A stretch of DNA of 64,000 nt from Arcobacter iocasae (GCF_042214795.1 NZ_CP090177.1:372001-436000), one strand, 5' to 3'; positions 43,321 through 53,022 are shown, counted from the first letter of the stretch. The notes: generated by a model from the letters alone, not told the origin. Numbers and translations: made by a program.

Positions 43321-44727
43321 TTAATTTTCTACATTAGTGTAAATCTTTTCTAATGCATTTGAGGAAGTGCTTCTATTGACACTACTTTTTTCTACTCTTT
43401 TTTCTTCAAGCTTTTTTATTAAACTATTTACATAAACATCTTCTAAACTTTGTAGATAATCAACCTTACTTTTTATAATACTAAGTGTTGAATCTTTTGG
43501 AACTATATAGGGCGTTATGATTACTACAAGATTTATCTTATCATTTATATATTTTTCATTTTTAAATAAGCTCCCAAGTATTGGAATATCTTTTAAAACT
43601 GGAAGCCCAGATTCTGTTTGAAATTTTTTAGATTTTATTAATCCACCTATTATTACACTTTCTGCATTATTTAATATAGCTGTTGTAATTACTTCTTTTT
43701 TTGAAGTATCTAAATTTTCACTTGTAGTTGATTCTTTTGCATCTTCAAGAACTGTATTTATTTGTAAAATAATTTTATTATTTGAAATTCTAGGTTTTAC
43801 TTTTAGTCGTAATCCTATTTCTTCTCTTTTATAGGATTCTGTTGTTCCTGAAGTATTTGTTGTCTGTCCTGTTTTAAAGGATTTTGTTTCACCTACATAA
43901 ATAGATGACTCTTTATTATTTATACATAAAATAGAAGGTTCAGATATTACATCTATAGCTTGGTTTTGTTTTAAAAAGTTTATTGTTGCCCCTAAACTCA
44001 AACCCTTTGATAAAGAGTTGATATCAAAGCCAAAAGTAGAAAATTCACTAAAACTAATCGCAGTATTACTCAAACTATTAAAAGAACTAGAAAAAGTGCT
44101 TAAGTTTGTAGAACTATATTTATTAAAACCATTTAACCCATACTCTAATCCTACTTCTTTTGTCTTAGTTTCACTTATTTCAACTATTTTTGCTTTTATG
44201 TAAATTTGTGGATTTAAAATATCAATTTTTTTGATAAACTTTTTTATATTATCTGTGTCAGCTTTACTTCCTACTATTATGATAGAGTTTGTATCATTTT
44301 CTATAGTAATAAGAGGATTTGTATTTGATTTTTTGTTTGAATAAATCTTATTTAAAACTTTTAATACATTTTGTGCTTCAAGATTCCTAATAGCTATTAT
44401 TTCAACTTTTTTTTCTTCTTGATTCAAAGGTGTATTTGTATTTTCTATTTTAAAAATAGTTCCTTCATCTTTTAAAACATAACCTTTTTTTAATAAAGTA
44501 AATTTTAAAAGTTCTAGAAGTTTTTGCTTTTTAATTGATTTATTTGCTACAAAATCAACTTTTCCTTCTATCTTTCCTAGATAAAAGATATTTTTATCCA
44601 ACTGCTTAGAAGTAATCTTTATAAACTCTTCGATATCTAAATTCTTAAAATTTATATTTATATACTCACTATTTTTTGCATTTGCCCCTATTGTAAAAAT
44701 CAATAAAATAAAAATTATAATCTTCAA
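43321..44727 (-). CDS. Secretin of type II secretion / DNA uptake type
   Basis: The 468-residue protein has a signal peptide (1-17), an N0/STN-like domain (about 22-90), one secretin_N domain (about 100-165) and a C-terminal secretin barrel ending with NLVVIITPYIV. Conserved VIIGGLIKSKKFQTESGLPVLKDIPILGSLF is present. It is short compared with GspD (about 650) and is similar in size to CtsD-type secretins used in DNA uptake by Campylobacterota, which is a guess by length. No other pilus or secretion gene occurs nearby, so it is an orphan within this window. Confidence 0.85.
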   Translation of the reverse strand: MKIIIFILLIFTIGANAKNSEYININFKNLDIEEFIKITSKQLDKNIFYLGKIEGKVDFVANKSIKKQKLLELLKFTLLKKGYVLKDEGTIFKIENTNTPLNQEEKKVEIIAIRNLEAQNVLKVLNKIYSNKKSNTNPLITIENDTNSIIIVGSKADTDNIKKFIKKIDILNPQIYIKAKIVEISETKTKEVGLEYGLNGFNKYSSTNLSTFSSSFNSLSNTAISFSEFSTFGFDINSLSKGLSLGATINFLKQNQAIDVISEPSILCINNKESSIYVGETKSFKTGQTTNTSGTTESYKREEIGLRLKVKPRISNNKIILQINTVLEDAKESTTSENLDTSKKEVITTAILNNAESVIIGGLIKSKKFQTESGLPVLKDIPILGSLFKNEKYINDKINLVVIITPYIVPKDSTLSIIKSKVDYLQSLEDVYVNSLIKKLEEKRVEKSSVNRSTSSNALEKIYTNVEN

Positions 44728-44789
44728 ATTGTCACCTTTAATAATTATAGAGATTATTATATATTAATTATTTAAAAGTTACATTAAAA

Positions 44790-45371
44790 TTATATATTTA
44801 TTTCTAATTTAGTATTTAGAGGTAAATCTTTTTCAAAGATTTCAAAATCTTCTTTTGTAGATTCAAGATATAATTTGATATTAATATCAAACTCTTTATT
44901 TAAAATATTTATATTTTGATTACTTATTAGATACTCTAACTTTGATAAATCAGTATATTCACAAGTTAATTTTCTTTGTTCTAGTTTTTCGTATGTTTGT
45001 AGTTGTGAGATATTAATTACACTATTAACAGCATCACTATAGGCTCTTACTAATCCACCCGTTCCAAGTTTTATTCCACCAAAATATCGTACAACTATTA
45101 CGAAGGTGTTTATTAATTCATTTCCAGCCATTACATTTAAGCAGGGTTTTCCACTTGTCCCTTTTGGTTCTCCATCATCACTACTGTTTTCAATAATTTG
45201 ATCAAACTCATTTAAATACCTATAAGCATAAACAAAATGCCTAGCTTTTGGATGCTCTTCTTTTAACTTTTTCATTACATCATTAAACTTTTCATACGGA
45301 GCTAAAAAAGCATGAAATTTTGACTTTTTCTCTTCAAAAATTGAGCTAAACTCTTTTTGAACATATTTCAA
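44790..45371 (-). CDS. YigZ/IMPACT family protein
   Basis: The 193-residue protein has the UPF0029/IMPACT N-terminal domain at about 1-110 with HFVYAYRY, DDGEPKGTSGKPCLN and FVIVVRYFGGIKLGTGGLVRAYSDA, and a C-terminal DUF1949-like domain. The mammalian homologue affects translation control; in bacteria the role is unclear. It is divergent from the tlyA gene with only 14 bases between starts, so promoters must overlap the genes. Confidence 0.93.
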   Translation of the reverse strand: MKYVQKEFSSIFEEKKSKFHAFLAPYEKFNDVMKKLKEEHPKARHFVYAYRYLNEFDQIIENSSDDGEPKGTSGKPCLNVMAGNELINTFVIVVRYFGGIKLGTGGLVRAYSDAVNSVINISQLQTYEKLEQRKLTCEYTDLSKLEYLISNQNINILNKEFDINIKLYLESTKEDFEIFEKDLPLNTKLEINI

Positions 45372-45385
45372 CTATAATTCCACCT

Positions 45386-46108
45386 ATGAGATTAGATTTA
45401 TTTTTAACAAAAGCTTTCGACATACAAAGTAGAAATAAGGCGCATGAACTTATAAAAGCAAATAAAATAAAAATAGATGGTTCTATTATAACAAAACCAT
45501 CTTTTAATGTAGAAGAGACTCACAAAGTTGAGATACTAGAAGATACCTTTTATGTCTCAAGAGCTGCATATAAATTAAAATATTTTTTAGATGAGATTAA
45601 TTTAGACTTAAAAGATTTGACTGCTTTAGACATAGGTTCTAGCACTGGTGGTTTTACTCAAATACTTCTTGAAAATGGTGTTAAAAGTGTAACTTGCGTC
45701 GATGTAGGTTCAAACCAACTCCATGAAAAAATAAAATATAATGACAAAATTGAGTTTTTTGAGAACTGTGATATTAGAGATTTTAAAAGTGATAAAATTT
45801 TTGATATCGTAACTTGTGATGTTTCATTTATAAGTTTACACAATATTATAGATGATATAAATAGATTGTCAACAAAAAATATAATAGTACTGTTTAAACC
45901 CCAATTTGAAGTTGGTACAAATGTCAAAAGAGATAAAAAAGGCATGGTAAAAGATAAAGATGCCATAGACCTTGCCAGAAGAAAATTTTTGGGCGTAACA
46001 GTTCTTTTAAATTGGAAACTAATTAAAAACTCTAAAAGCAAATTAGAAGGAAAAGATGGCAATATTGAAGAGCTATTTTACTTCAAAAAAACACAGGTAG
46101 AAAAATGA
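45386..46108 (+). CDS. tlyA: TlyA family rRNA 2'-O-methyltransferase
   Basis: The 240-residue protein has an N-terminal S4 RNA-binding domain (MRLDLFLTKAFDIQSRNKAH) and a C-terminal FtsJ-like Rossmann methyltransferase with ALDIGSSTGGFTQILLENG, then CDVSFISL and KPQFEVG. TlyA adds 2'-O-methyl groups to 16S and 23S rRNA cytidines; its loss can cause capreomycin resistance. The order tlyA-ribF, with an ATGA overlap here, is common in Campylobacterota. Confidence 0.95.
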   Translation: MRLDLFLTKAFDIQSRNKAHELIKANKIKIDGSIITKPSFNVEETHKVEILEDTFYVSRAAYKLKYFLDEINLDLKDLTALDIGSSTGGFTQILLENGVKSVTCVDVGSNQLHEKIKYNDKIEFFENCDIRDFKSDKIFDIVTCDVSFISLHNIIDDINRLSTKNIIVLFKPQFEVGTNVKRDKKGMVKDKDAIDLARRKFLGVTVLLNWKLIKNSKSKLEGKDGNIEELFYFKKTQVEK

Positions 46109-46932
46109 AAAAAGATAAAGAAAGTATAACATCTGTAGCAATTGGAGGATTTGATGGGATGCATATAGCCCATCAATCTTTATTTAATAACCTAACTTCA
46201 AAGGGTGCAATTATTGCAATTGAAACAGGTCATGCAAATATGACACCAAAAGAGCAAAGACAAAAATGTACAACTTTTCCTGTTTTTTATTATGAACTAA
46301 ATGATATAAAACACTTAAGTGGAAAAGAGTTTATAAACTTACTAAAAGATGAATTCCCAAAGTTAAAAAAAATAGTTGTTGGCTTTGATTTTTGTTTTGG
46401 CAAAAATAGAGCTAATTCCACAGAAGATTTAAAATCACTTTTTAATGGAGAAGTCGTTGTTGTAAATGAAATAAGTGTAAATGATATAGCAATACACTCA
46501 AGAATAATCAGAGAATATATTAAAACTGGTGATTTTGAAACAGCAAATACCCTTCTTGGAAGAAAGTATGAAGTAAAAGGAACTCAAATAAAAGGTCAAG
46601 GCTTAGGGAAGTCAGATTTTGTACCAACTATAAACTTAAATATTCAAGACTACCTTCTTCCAAAAGAAGGGGTTTATATCACTAAAACAATAGTTGATAA
46701 TATCAGCTATCCATCTATTTCATTTATTGGTCATAGAGTCACTACAGATGGGAATTTTGCAGTTGAAACTCATATTTTAAATAAAGATATTACAGTACAT
46801 AATAGTGATATTTCAATCAAGTTTTTCAAAAAACTAAGAGATAATGAAAAATTTGAATCTTTTGAAAAATTAAAAGAACAAATAGTAAATGATATAAATG
46901 CTTGTAAAATCTATTTTAATCTTACTTTATAA
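46105..46932 (+). CDS. ribF: Bifunctional riboflavin kinase / FAD synthetase
   Basis: The 275-residue enzyme converts riboflavin to FMN and FAD. The N-terminal FAD-synthetase domain has GGFDGMHIAHQSL, VGFDFCFGKNRA and SRIIREYI, and the riboflavin kinase domain starts at about 150 (GLGKSDFVPTINL). At 275 residues it is shorter than the 310-residue average, and the kinase end looks short, as is typical of this phylum. With ribH it supplies flavins. It overlaps tlyA and is followed by a palindrome. Confidence 0.93.
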   Translation: MKKDKESITSVAIGGFDGMHIAHQSLFNNLTSKGAIIAIETGHANMTPKEQRQKCTTFPVFYYELNDIKHLSGKEFINLLKDEFPKLKKIVVGFDFCFGKNRANSTEDLKSLFNGEVVVVNEISVNDIAIHSRIIREYIKTGDFETANTLLGRKYEVKGTQIKGQGLGKSDFVPTINLNIQDYLLPKEGVYITKTIVDNISYPSISFIGHRVTTDGNFAVETHILNKDITVHNSDISIKFFKKLRDNEKFESFEKLKEQIVNDINACKIYFNLTL

Positions 46933-46954
46933 AATGATTATTAATAATCATTTT
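46931..46954. promoter_or_regulatory. 24-bp perfect palindrome between ribF and cmoA
   Basis: AAAATGATTATTAATAATCATTTT is a perfect palindrome without spacer. It could be a weak terminator of ribF or a dimeric-regulator operator; the core TGATTAT-TA-ATAATCA resembles Fur-like sites but has two central bases rather than one. It ends 15 bases before the cmoA start. Confidence 0.5.
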
Positions 46955-46968
46955 GATAGAATATCTAC

Positions 46969-47679
46969 ATGATAGATAAAGTATTTAATAAATCAATTAA
47001 AAAACAATTTGAATTTGACGAAGAAGTTGCATCTGTATTTGATGATATGCTTAATCGTTCAGTTCCATACTATAAAGAGATGCAAAGATTAACTATAAAT
47101 TTTGCACTAAATTTTTTAGAAGATGATTATAAAGTTTTTGATTTAGGTTGTTCAACGGCATCAACACTAATAGAACTTGGTAAACATTGTAATAAAAAAT
47201 TAAATCTAATTGGAATTGATAATTCACAAGCCATGTTAAATAGAGCTTCAAATAAAGCTAAAGCTTTTGGAGTTGATATTGATCTTATTTGTGGTGATAT
47301 TCATGATGTTGATTTATCAAATGCTAACTTAATTATATCTAACTATACACTTCAATTTATACGACCTTTACAAAGGGAAAAACTTATAAAAAAAGTATAT
47401 GACTCTTTGGAAAAAAAAGGAGTTTTTATTTTTAGTGAAAAAGTAATCTCATCAAATAATGTTTTAAATAAACAGTGTATTGATGAGTATTATGAATTTA
47501 AAAAAACACAAGGTTATTCAGAATTTGAAATTTCTCAAAAAAGAGAAGCTTTGGAAAATGTTTTGATACCATATACAGAAGATGAAAATAAAAAAATGAT
47601 AAAAGATGCTGGATTTACACACTGTGAAACACTTTTCAAGTGGGTTAATTTTGCAACATTTATAGCAATAAAAGAATAA
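46969..47679 (+). CDS. cmoA: Carboxy-S-adenosyl-L-methionine synthase
   Basis: The 236-residue protein is of CmoA length and start (FEFDEEVASVFDDMLNRSVPYY). The class I methyltransferase core has DLGCSTASTLIELG, LIGIDNSQAML and ICGDIHDVDL. CmoA converts SAM and prephenate to carboxy-SAM, which CmoB uses to make cmo5U34 in tRNA. It lies in a run of plus-strand genes with bcp. Confidence 0.95.
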   Translation: MIDKVFNKSIKKQFEFDEEVASVFDDMLNRSVPYYKEMQRLTINFALNFLEDDYKVFDLGCSTASTLIELGKHCNKKLNLIGIDNSQAMLNRASNKAKAFGVDIDLICGDIHDVDLSNANLIISNYTLQFIRPLQREKLIKKVYDSLEKKGVFIFSEKVISSNNVLNKQCIDEYYEFKKTQGYSEFEISQKREALENVLIPYTEDENKKMIKDAGFTHCETLFKWVNFATFIAIKE

Positions 47680-47690
47680 GGAATTATAAT

Positions 47691-48197
47691 ATGTTAGAAG
47701 TAAATTCAATGGCACCAGATTTTTGTGCACCAAATCAAGATGATGTAGAGATTTGTTTAAGAGATATAAAAGGAAGCTGGATAGTTTTATATTTTTATCC
47801 AAGAGATAATACACCAGGTTGTACAACTGAGGCTTGTGACTTTACAGCTTCTATGCCAGAATTTGATGATTTGGATGCTACTATTTTAGGAGTAAGTCCA
47901 GATACTCCTGCAAAGCATAGAAACTTTATAGAAAAACAAAATTTAAACATAACACTACTTGCAGATGTTGAGAAAAAAATGTGTGAAGATTATGGTGTAT
48001 GGCAACTTAAAAAATTCATGGGTAGAGAATCTATGGGTGTAGTTAGAACTACCTTTATTATAAACCCAAAAGGTGAAATTGCAGCAGTTTGGGAAAAAGT
48101 AAGTGTAAGAAAAAAGAAAAAAGTAAATGGCGAGACTATTGAAATCCTCCATGTGGATGAAGTAAAAGAAAAATTACAAGAGTTACAAACTAAATAA
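47691..48197 (+). CDS. bcp: Thioredoxin-dependent peroxiredoxin, BCP/PrxQ type
   Basis: The 168-residue thioredoxin-fold enzyme reduces hydroperoxides. The peroxidatic motif PGCTTEACDF gives Cys44 and the nearby resolving Cys49 of the PrxQ type, and FYPRDNTPG and RTTFIINPKG are present. A 15-residue insertion, KVSVRKKKKVNGETIEILH, near the C-terminus is strongly basic. It lies 11 bases after cmoA and 8 before the PgbA-like gene. Confidence 0.95.
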   Translation: MLEVNSMAPDFCAPNQDDVEICLRDIKGSWIVLYFYPRDNTPGCTTEACDFTASMPEFDDLDATILGVSPDTPAKHRNFIEKQNLNITLLADVEKKMCEDYGVWQLKKFMGRESMGVVRTTFIINPKGEIAAVWEKVSVRKKKKVNGETIEILHVDEVKEKLQELQTK

Positions 48198-48205
48198 GGA
48201 AAAAA

Positions 48206-49282
48206 ATGATAAATAATAAATTATTACTACTTGGAGCAACACTTTTAGTTGCAAATAGTTTAAATGCAAAAACTACAATTTGTTATAAAAAATCTTGGGA
48301 AACTCCATCAAATATTGAAACTACTAAATTAGATGGTGGTGAGTGCAAGGGTGAAAAATCACTTAAAGAGATGAAAAGAGCTGGTTGGTATATAAAAGAT
48401 ATTGAAATCAAGTCTGCAAAAAAAGGTTTAGATTATAATTATATTTTAAGTGATATAAACCCTATAGTTATAGACAAAGAATTAACTTCTAAAAATGATA
48501 TTTCTATTGATTTAGATATGCAAACTCAAAGTACTAAACTTTATGATGTAACAAGTGACCATGCAAAAATAAATATTGGAAACTTAAAAATTGGACAAAG
48601 TGGTGTTATTCAACATACATATAAAGATGGCAATGCACTTATAATCTCAAGTGCTTATGTTGAAAGTTCAAATTCAAACTATTCAATTGTAAAATTTATT
48701 CCATTTTTAGATTTAAAACAAAATGCAATCCCAACATCAAATAGAGTTGTGGCAAATGATGATACATTTATTTTAAATTTTATGTATGACCAAAGTTTAT
48801 TAATTGCACCAAATATTGATGCATTTAGAGCTACAAGAAAAAAATTCACTGAAAATAACTTCGTACACTCAGATATCTTTGGAGCATACTTAAAGAGTGA
48901 ATATAGACCTCTTCCAACTCAAAAAATGATTCAAGAGTTTGCACTTTCTCAAAATATGGGAACAATATTTATTGTTATAAAATCTAATCTATATATCTTA
49001 GATAGTAGAACTTTTACACTTTTAAATAAACAAATGATTCCTAATCTCTCAAGTAAAACACAAATGCCATTTTATACAAGAATTGAAAAGATTGAATCTA
49101 GTATTTTCACATCTGATATTTGGAGTTGGTTAGACTTCTCTGCTATTACTAAGTTTTTAAATGATGATAGAAGTGAAGAAGAGATTTTATATGGCGATTT
49201 AGCAACTAAGAAAGGCAAAGATCAAATAGATTATAACTCTTATTATTCAAATGTCTTAGGATTAAATAATGATAAAAAATAA
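48206..49282 (+). CDS. Exported plasminogen-binding-like protein (PgbA family)
   Basis: The 358-residue protein has a signal peptide (about 1-21, cleaved after LNA). The region at about 105-260 matches the plasminogen-binding N-terminal domain conserved in Campylobacterota, with VTSDHAKINIGNLKIGQSG and the FVHSDIFGAYLKSEYRPLPT segment. In Helicobacter, PgbA binds host plasminogen, but homologues in free-living relatives show that the ancestral job is different, perhaps envelope related. Its 3' end overlaps the glcD gene by 14 bases. Confidence 0.8.
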   Translation: MINNKLLLLGATLLVANSLNAKTTICYKKSWETPSNIETTKLDGGECKGEKSLKEMKRAGWYIKDIEIKSAKKGLDYNYILSDINPIVIDKELTSKNDISIDLDMQTQSTKLYDVTSDHAKINIGNLKIGQSGVIQHTYKDGNALIISSAYVESSNSNYSIVKFIPFLDLKQNAIPTSNRVVANDDTFILNFMYDQSLLIAPNIDAFRATRKKFTENNFVHSDIFGAYLKSEYRPLPTQKMIQEFALSQNMGTIFIVIKSNLYILDSRTFTLLNKQMIPNLSSKTQMPFYTRIEKIESSIFTSDIWSWLDFSAITKFLNDDRSEEEILYGDLATKKGKDQIDYNSYYSNVLGLNNDKK

Positions 49283-50657
49283 TCATATAGATTACTTTAT
49301 TTCTGTAGTAGGCAAAGAAAATGTAAAAAGTGACAAAGCTCATTTAATAGCTTATTGTTATGATGCTACTAAAGAGAGATTTGAGCCAGATGCTGTTGTT
49401 TTTCCAAGACATGAGCAAGATGTATCAGATGTATTAAAATATTGTAATGACAATAAAATAGTAATTGTTCCAAGAGGTGCTGGTTCTGGTTTTACAGGTG
49501 GAGCACTTCCTTCTGAAGGTGGTATTATTTTAAGTCTTGAGCGGCATATGAATAAACTACTTGAAATAGATATGGAAAACATGCTAGGTGTTGTACAACC
49601 TGGTCTAATTAACATGGAATTTCAAAAAGCAGTTGAAGAAGTAGGATTATTTTATCCTCCAGATCCTGCAAGTGAGCATTACTCAACACTTGGTGGAAAT
49701 GTAAGTGAAAATGCAGGTGGAATGAGAGCAGCAAAATATGGTATTACAAAAGATTATGTGGTAGCTCTTCGAGCAGTTTTGCCAAATGGTGAGATTATAA
49801 GAGCTGGTAAAAAGACTATCAAAGATGTGGCAGGATATAATACTGCTGGTATTTTAATAGCAAGTGAAGGAACACTAGCAATTATCACAGAAATCACGCT
49901 TAAACTTATTCCTAAACCAAAATTCAAACAAACATACATGGGTGTTTTCCCAGATGTAAATAAAGCTATGAATGCAGTATTTAAATCACTAGCATCTGGA
50001 GCAAATCCAGTTGCAATGGAATTTTTAGATGCCCTAGTAATAAAAGCTTTAAGACAAAAATTTCCACAAGTTAGTCTACCTGAAAATGCAGGTGGGATTT
50101 TAGTAGGAGATGTTGATGGAAGTAGCCAAGCTGAAGTAGAAGAACAATTAAAAACTTTAGAAAACTCTTTTGCCCAATATGGTTCAACTGAATTTATTAT
50201 TGCAAAAGATGATGAAGAAGCAGCTAAATTATGGTTTGCAAGAAGAAATGCAAGTCCTGCAACTGCAATTTATGGAACAAAAAAACTTAATGAAGATATT
50301 TCAGTTCCAAGAAGTAAACTACCAGAGGCCTTAGAAGAAATATACAAAATCGGGGATAAGTATGGTTTCAATGTTCCTTGTTTTGGTCATGCAGGAGATG
50401 GAAATATCCATGTTAATGTAATGGTTAAAGATAAAACAAATGAAAAAGAGATGCATGATGGGCATAAAGCCATAGAAGAGATCTTCCAACTAGTAGTTGA
50501 TATGGGTGGAACTTTAAGTGGAGAGCATGGAATTGGTTTATCAAAAGCTCCATTTATGAGTATTGCATTTTCTCAAGCAGAACTTGAATTATTTAAAAGC
50601 ATCAAAAAAGCATTTGATCCAAATAACATATTAAATCCTCATAAGATGGGCTTATAA
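49269..50657 (+). CDS. FAD-linked glycolate/lactate oxidase subunit, GlcD type
   Basis: The 462-residue flavoprotein has an N-terminal FAD_binding_4 domain at about 35-175 (VPRGAGSGFTGGALPSEGG, GGNVSENAGGMRAAKYG) and a C-terminal FAD-oxidase C domain with HAGDGNIHVN and SGEHGIGLSKA. It oxidises a 2-hydroxyacid such as glycolate or D-lactate. GlcE and GlcF partners are not in the window, so a single-subunit role is possible. It is followed by a YihY-like gene after 9 bases. Confidence 0.92.
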   Translation: MIKNNHIDYFISVVGKENVKSDKAHLIAYCYDATKERFEPDAVVFPRHEQDVSDVLKYCNDNKIVIVPRGAGSGFTGGALPSEGGIILSLERHMNKLLEIDMENMLGVVQPGLINMEFQKAVEEVGLFYPPDPASEHYSTLGGNVSENAGGMRAAKYGITKDYVVALRAVLPNGEIIRAGKKTIKDVAGYNTAGILIASEGTLAIITEITLKLIPKPKFKQTYMGVFPDVNKAMNAVFKSLASGANPVAMEFLDALVIKALRQKFPQVSLPENAGGILVGDVDGSSQAEVEEQLKTLENSFAQYGSTEFIIAKDDEEAAKLWFARRNASPATAIYGTKKLNEDISVPRSKLPEALEEIYKIGDKYGFNVPCFGHAGDGNIHVNVMVKDKTNEKEMHDGHKAIEEIFQLVVDMGGTLSGEHGIGLSKAPFMSIAFSQAELELFKSIKKAFDPNNILNPHKMGL

Positions 50658-50666
50658 AGTGAAAAA

Positions 50667-51458
50667 ATGAAAAAAAATAGTAAGAAGCTATTTGCAAAAT
50701 TAGTAGAGATTCTAGATTCATTTTTTAATGATGATACAACATATTATGCAGCAAGTCTTAGCTTTTTTACTATCTTTTCAATTCTTCCAATTTTTGCACT
50801 AATTATTGCGATAGTTTCGAATCTTGAACAATTTAATGATTATGTTGATTTATTTATAAATTACATACTTAATCTAATCAACCCATCACATTCTCAAAAT
50901 TTTGCCCAAGAGTTTAAAAACTTCATAGCAAATTCTGACAAACTTGGAAATATAGGGATTATTTATATGCTATTTGTATTTACAATGTTTTTTAAAGACT
51001 ATGAATATATTGTAAATAAAATTCATAAAACTAAAAGAAAATCCATTTATGCCTCTTTTTTCTTTTATCTTTTATTTATAACCCTACTTCCAGCAATTTT
51101 TGCAGGATATATAATTTTAACAACATTTTACAATAATACAATTTTTGATTTTTTATTAACCCTAATGTTAGGATGGAGTATCTTTTTTGTACTATTTAAA
51201 CTAACAGTTAATACGCACATCAGTGTAAAAGCAGCACTTATATCTTCATTTTTTACTTTAGTCGTCATATCAATAACAAAAAATCTATTTATATACTACA
51301 TCTTATATAATCAAACATATACAACCCTTTATGGCTCTATGGCAACACTTCTTTTTACTTTCCTATGGATTTATACTTCATGGATAATTTTTCTCTATGG
51401 TGTAAAACTTTGTCATAATTTAAATATGAAAGAGTTAAATAAATTAGAAAATAAATAA
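50667..51458 (+). CDS. YihY/BrkB-family inner-membrane protein
   Basis: The 263-residue protein has six membrane segments and the YihY/BrkB pattern: YYAASLSFFTIFSILPIFAL near the start, the conserved FLWIYTSWIIFLYG block near the end and the polar loops between. It was once misnamed RNase BN; its role in the envelope is still unclear. It lies at the end of the plus-strand run from tlyA. Confidence 0.93.
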   Translation: MKKNSKKLFAKLVEILDSFFNDDTTYYAASLSFFTIFSILPIFALIIAIVSNLEQFNDYVDLFINYILNLINPSHSQNFAQEFKNFIANSDKLGNIGIIYMLFVFTMFFKDYEYIVNKIHKTKRKSIYASFFFYLLFITLLPAIFAGYIILTTFYNNTIFDFLLTLMLGWSIFFVLFKLTVNTHISVKAALISSFFTLVVISITKNLFIYYILYNQTYTTLYGSMATLLFTFLWIYTSWIIFLYGVKLCHNLNMKELNKLENK

Positions 51459-51548
51459 AATTATTTTCTACTAATAACTAATTTATTAATAATATTATAA
51501 TAGTCACAATGCTATAATCTTAAAATTTAAAAAACCGCAGGAGATGGA

Positions 51549-51944
51549 ATGAAGAATATTTTAAAAGTTTCAAGTGTACTATTTTTGGCATTATTTTTTT
51601 TAGCAGGTTGTAGAACAGCTTCTATTTATAATGTTAATAATGATCCAATAGAAGTAAAAGCGTCTATGGATAAAGTTTATGATGCAATAAAGGTTGCAGG
51701 TGCATCAAAAGGTTGGATTATAACAAAAGTTAAACCTGGATTAGCAATGGGAAAACTTAATATTAGAACACATCAAGCAGTTGTTGAGATTCCATACAAT
51801 AATAAAAGTTTCTCTATTAATTATAAAAGTAGTTTAAACTTGAAATACAATTCTCAAACAAATCAAATTCATCAAAACTATAATGGATGGGTTCAAAATT
51901 TAGAAAATGCAATAAATTTTCAATTATCATTGTTACAAAAATAA
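51549..51944 (+). CDS. Hypothetical lipoprotein, 131 residues
   Basis: The protein has a type II signal peptide with lipobox FLAGC (Cys21). The mature part is short, helical then beta-rich, and includes GASKGWIITKVKPGLAMGKL. The pattern resembles small campylobacterial lipoproteins of unknown role. A ribosome site (GCAGGAG) precedes the start. It stands alone, with a strong hairpin after its stop. Confidence 0.75.
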   Translation: MKNILKVSSVLFLALFFLAGCRTASIYNVNNDPIEVKASMDKVYDAIKVAGASKGWIITKVKPGLAMGKLNIRTHQAVVEIPYNNKSFSINYKSSLNLKYNSQTNQIHQNYNGWVQNLENAINFQLSLLQK

Positions 51945-51949
51945 TTTCT

Positions 51950-51986
51950 TTAATGTAATATAGTTTTAAAGACTATATTACATTAA
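51950..51986. terminator. 15-bp hairpin between the lipoprotein gene and the biosynthetic cluster
   Basis: TTAATGTAATATAGT at 51950-51964 pairs perfectly with 51972-51986 around a 7-base loop. The T-run is weak. It separates the lipoprotein gene from the resorcinol operon. Confidence 0.65.
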
Positions 51987-52074
51987 TAATTACGAAATAA
52001 CAACTTCTCTTATTCATTTTTAATAAAAAAAATGATATTTTATCATAATAAAAATAATCTTTCAGGCATCTACT

Positions 52075-53022
52075 TTGAATCAAAAAAAAGTTTTAGTAAT
52101 TTCTTATTCTCAAACTGGACAATTAAGTAATTTAGTCAATAATTTCACAAAACCTTTATTTGAAAATAAAAATATTGAAGTTATTTATAAAAATATTGAA
52201 CCAAAAAAACCTTTTCCTTTTCCTTGGTCTCTTATGACTTTTATGGATAGTTTTCCAGAGTCTGTTTATCTTGATCCTTGCGAAATAAATGAGTTTGAAG
52301 ATGATTCCAATGATTATGATTTGATTATACTTTCTTATCAAGTTTGGTTTTTATCACCTTCTATTCCTATTTCATCATTTTTAAAATCTTCTTGGGCAAA
52401 AAAGAAATTTAAAAATAAACCTGTAATTACTCTGATTGGCTGTAGAAATATGTGGATAATGGCGCAAGAAAAGATGAAAAAGATCTTAATAAACCTTGAT
52501 GCAAAATTAATAGATAATGTGGTACTTATTGACAAAGGTAACTCTTTAGAGACATTTATCACAACACCTAGATGGATGCTAACTGGTAAAAAAAATTCAA
52601 TTTTTGGATTAAGTAGTGCAGGAATTGATGAAAATGAAATAAAAAAATCTCAAAGATTTGGGAAAGCACTAGTTGATGCTTTAATGAATGATAAAGAAAA
52701 AGAAAATAAAAGTTTACTTTATGGATTAAAAGCAGTTGTTGTAGATACAAAACTTATCAAAAGTGAAAAGATAGGAACCAAAAGCTTCACTATTTGGGGT
52801 AAACTAATAAAAAAAATTGGTAAACCAGGTGACATAAAAAGAAAACCAATTGTAATGTTGTACTTAATATTTTTATTATTGATGATAATAACAGTAGTTC
52901 CTATAAATATGATAATACAATCGATTTTAAGAAAAATAAACAAAGATGCAGTTATAAAAGAAAAAGAACTATATGAATTACCTTCGGGAAGTAGTGATGA
53001 AAGAATAAAGGAATATCAATAA
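52075..53022 (+). CDS. darA: DarA-like dialkylresorcinol biosynthesis enzyme (flavodoxin fold)
   Basis: The 315-residue protein begins with TTG; a weak CAGG site lies 8 bases upstream. The N-terminal flavodoxin-like block ISYSQTGQLSNLVNN is followed by the family feature KKPFPFPWSLMTFMDSFPESV. A membrane segment at about 262-282 lies near the C-terminus. It resembles DarA of dialkylresorcinol and flexirubin clusters, described as the enzyme that aromatises the cyclohexanedione made by DarB. It is followed directly by the darB-like gene, its stop adjoining that start. Confidence 0.82.
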   Translation: MNQKKVLVISYSQTGQLSNLVNNFTKPLFENKNIEVIYKNIEPKKPFPFPWSLMTFMDSFPESVYLDPCEINEFEDDSNDYDLIILSYQVWFLSPSIPISSFLKSSWAKKKFKNKPVITLIGCRNMWIMAQEKMKKILINLDAKLIDNVVLIDKGNSLETFITTPRWMLTGKKNSIFGLSSAGIDENEIKKSQRFGKALVDALMNDKEKENKSLLYGLKAVVVDTKLIKSEKIGTKSFTIWGKLIKKIGKPGDIKRKPIVMLYLIFLLLMIITVVPINMIIQSILRKINKDAVIKEKELYELPSGSSDERIKEYQ

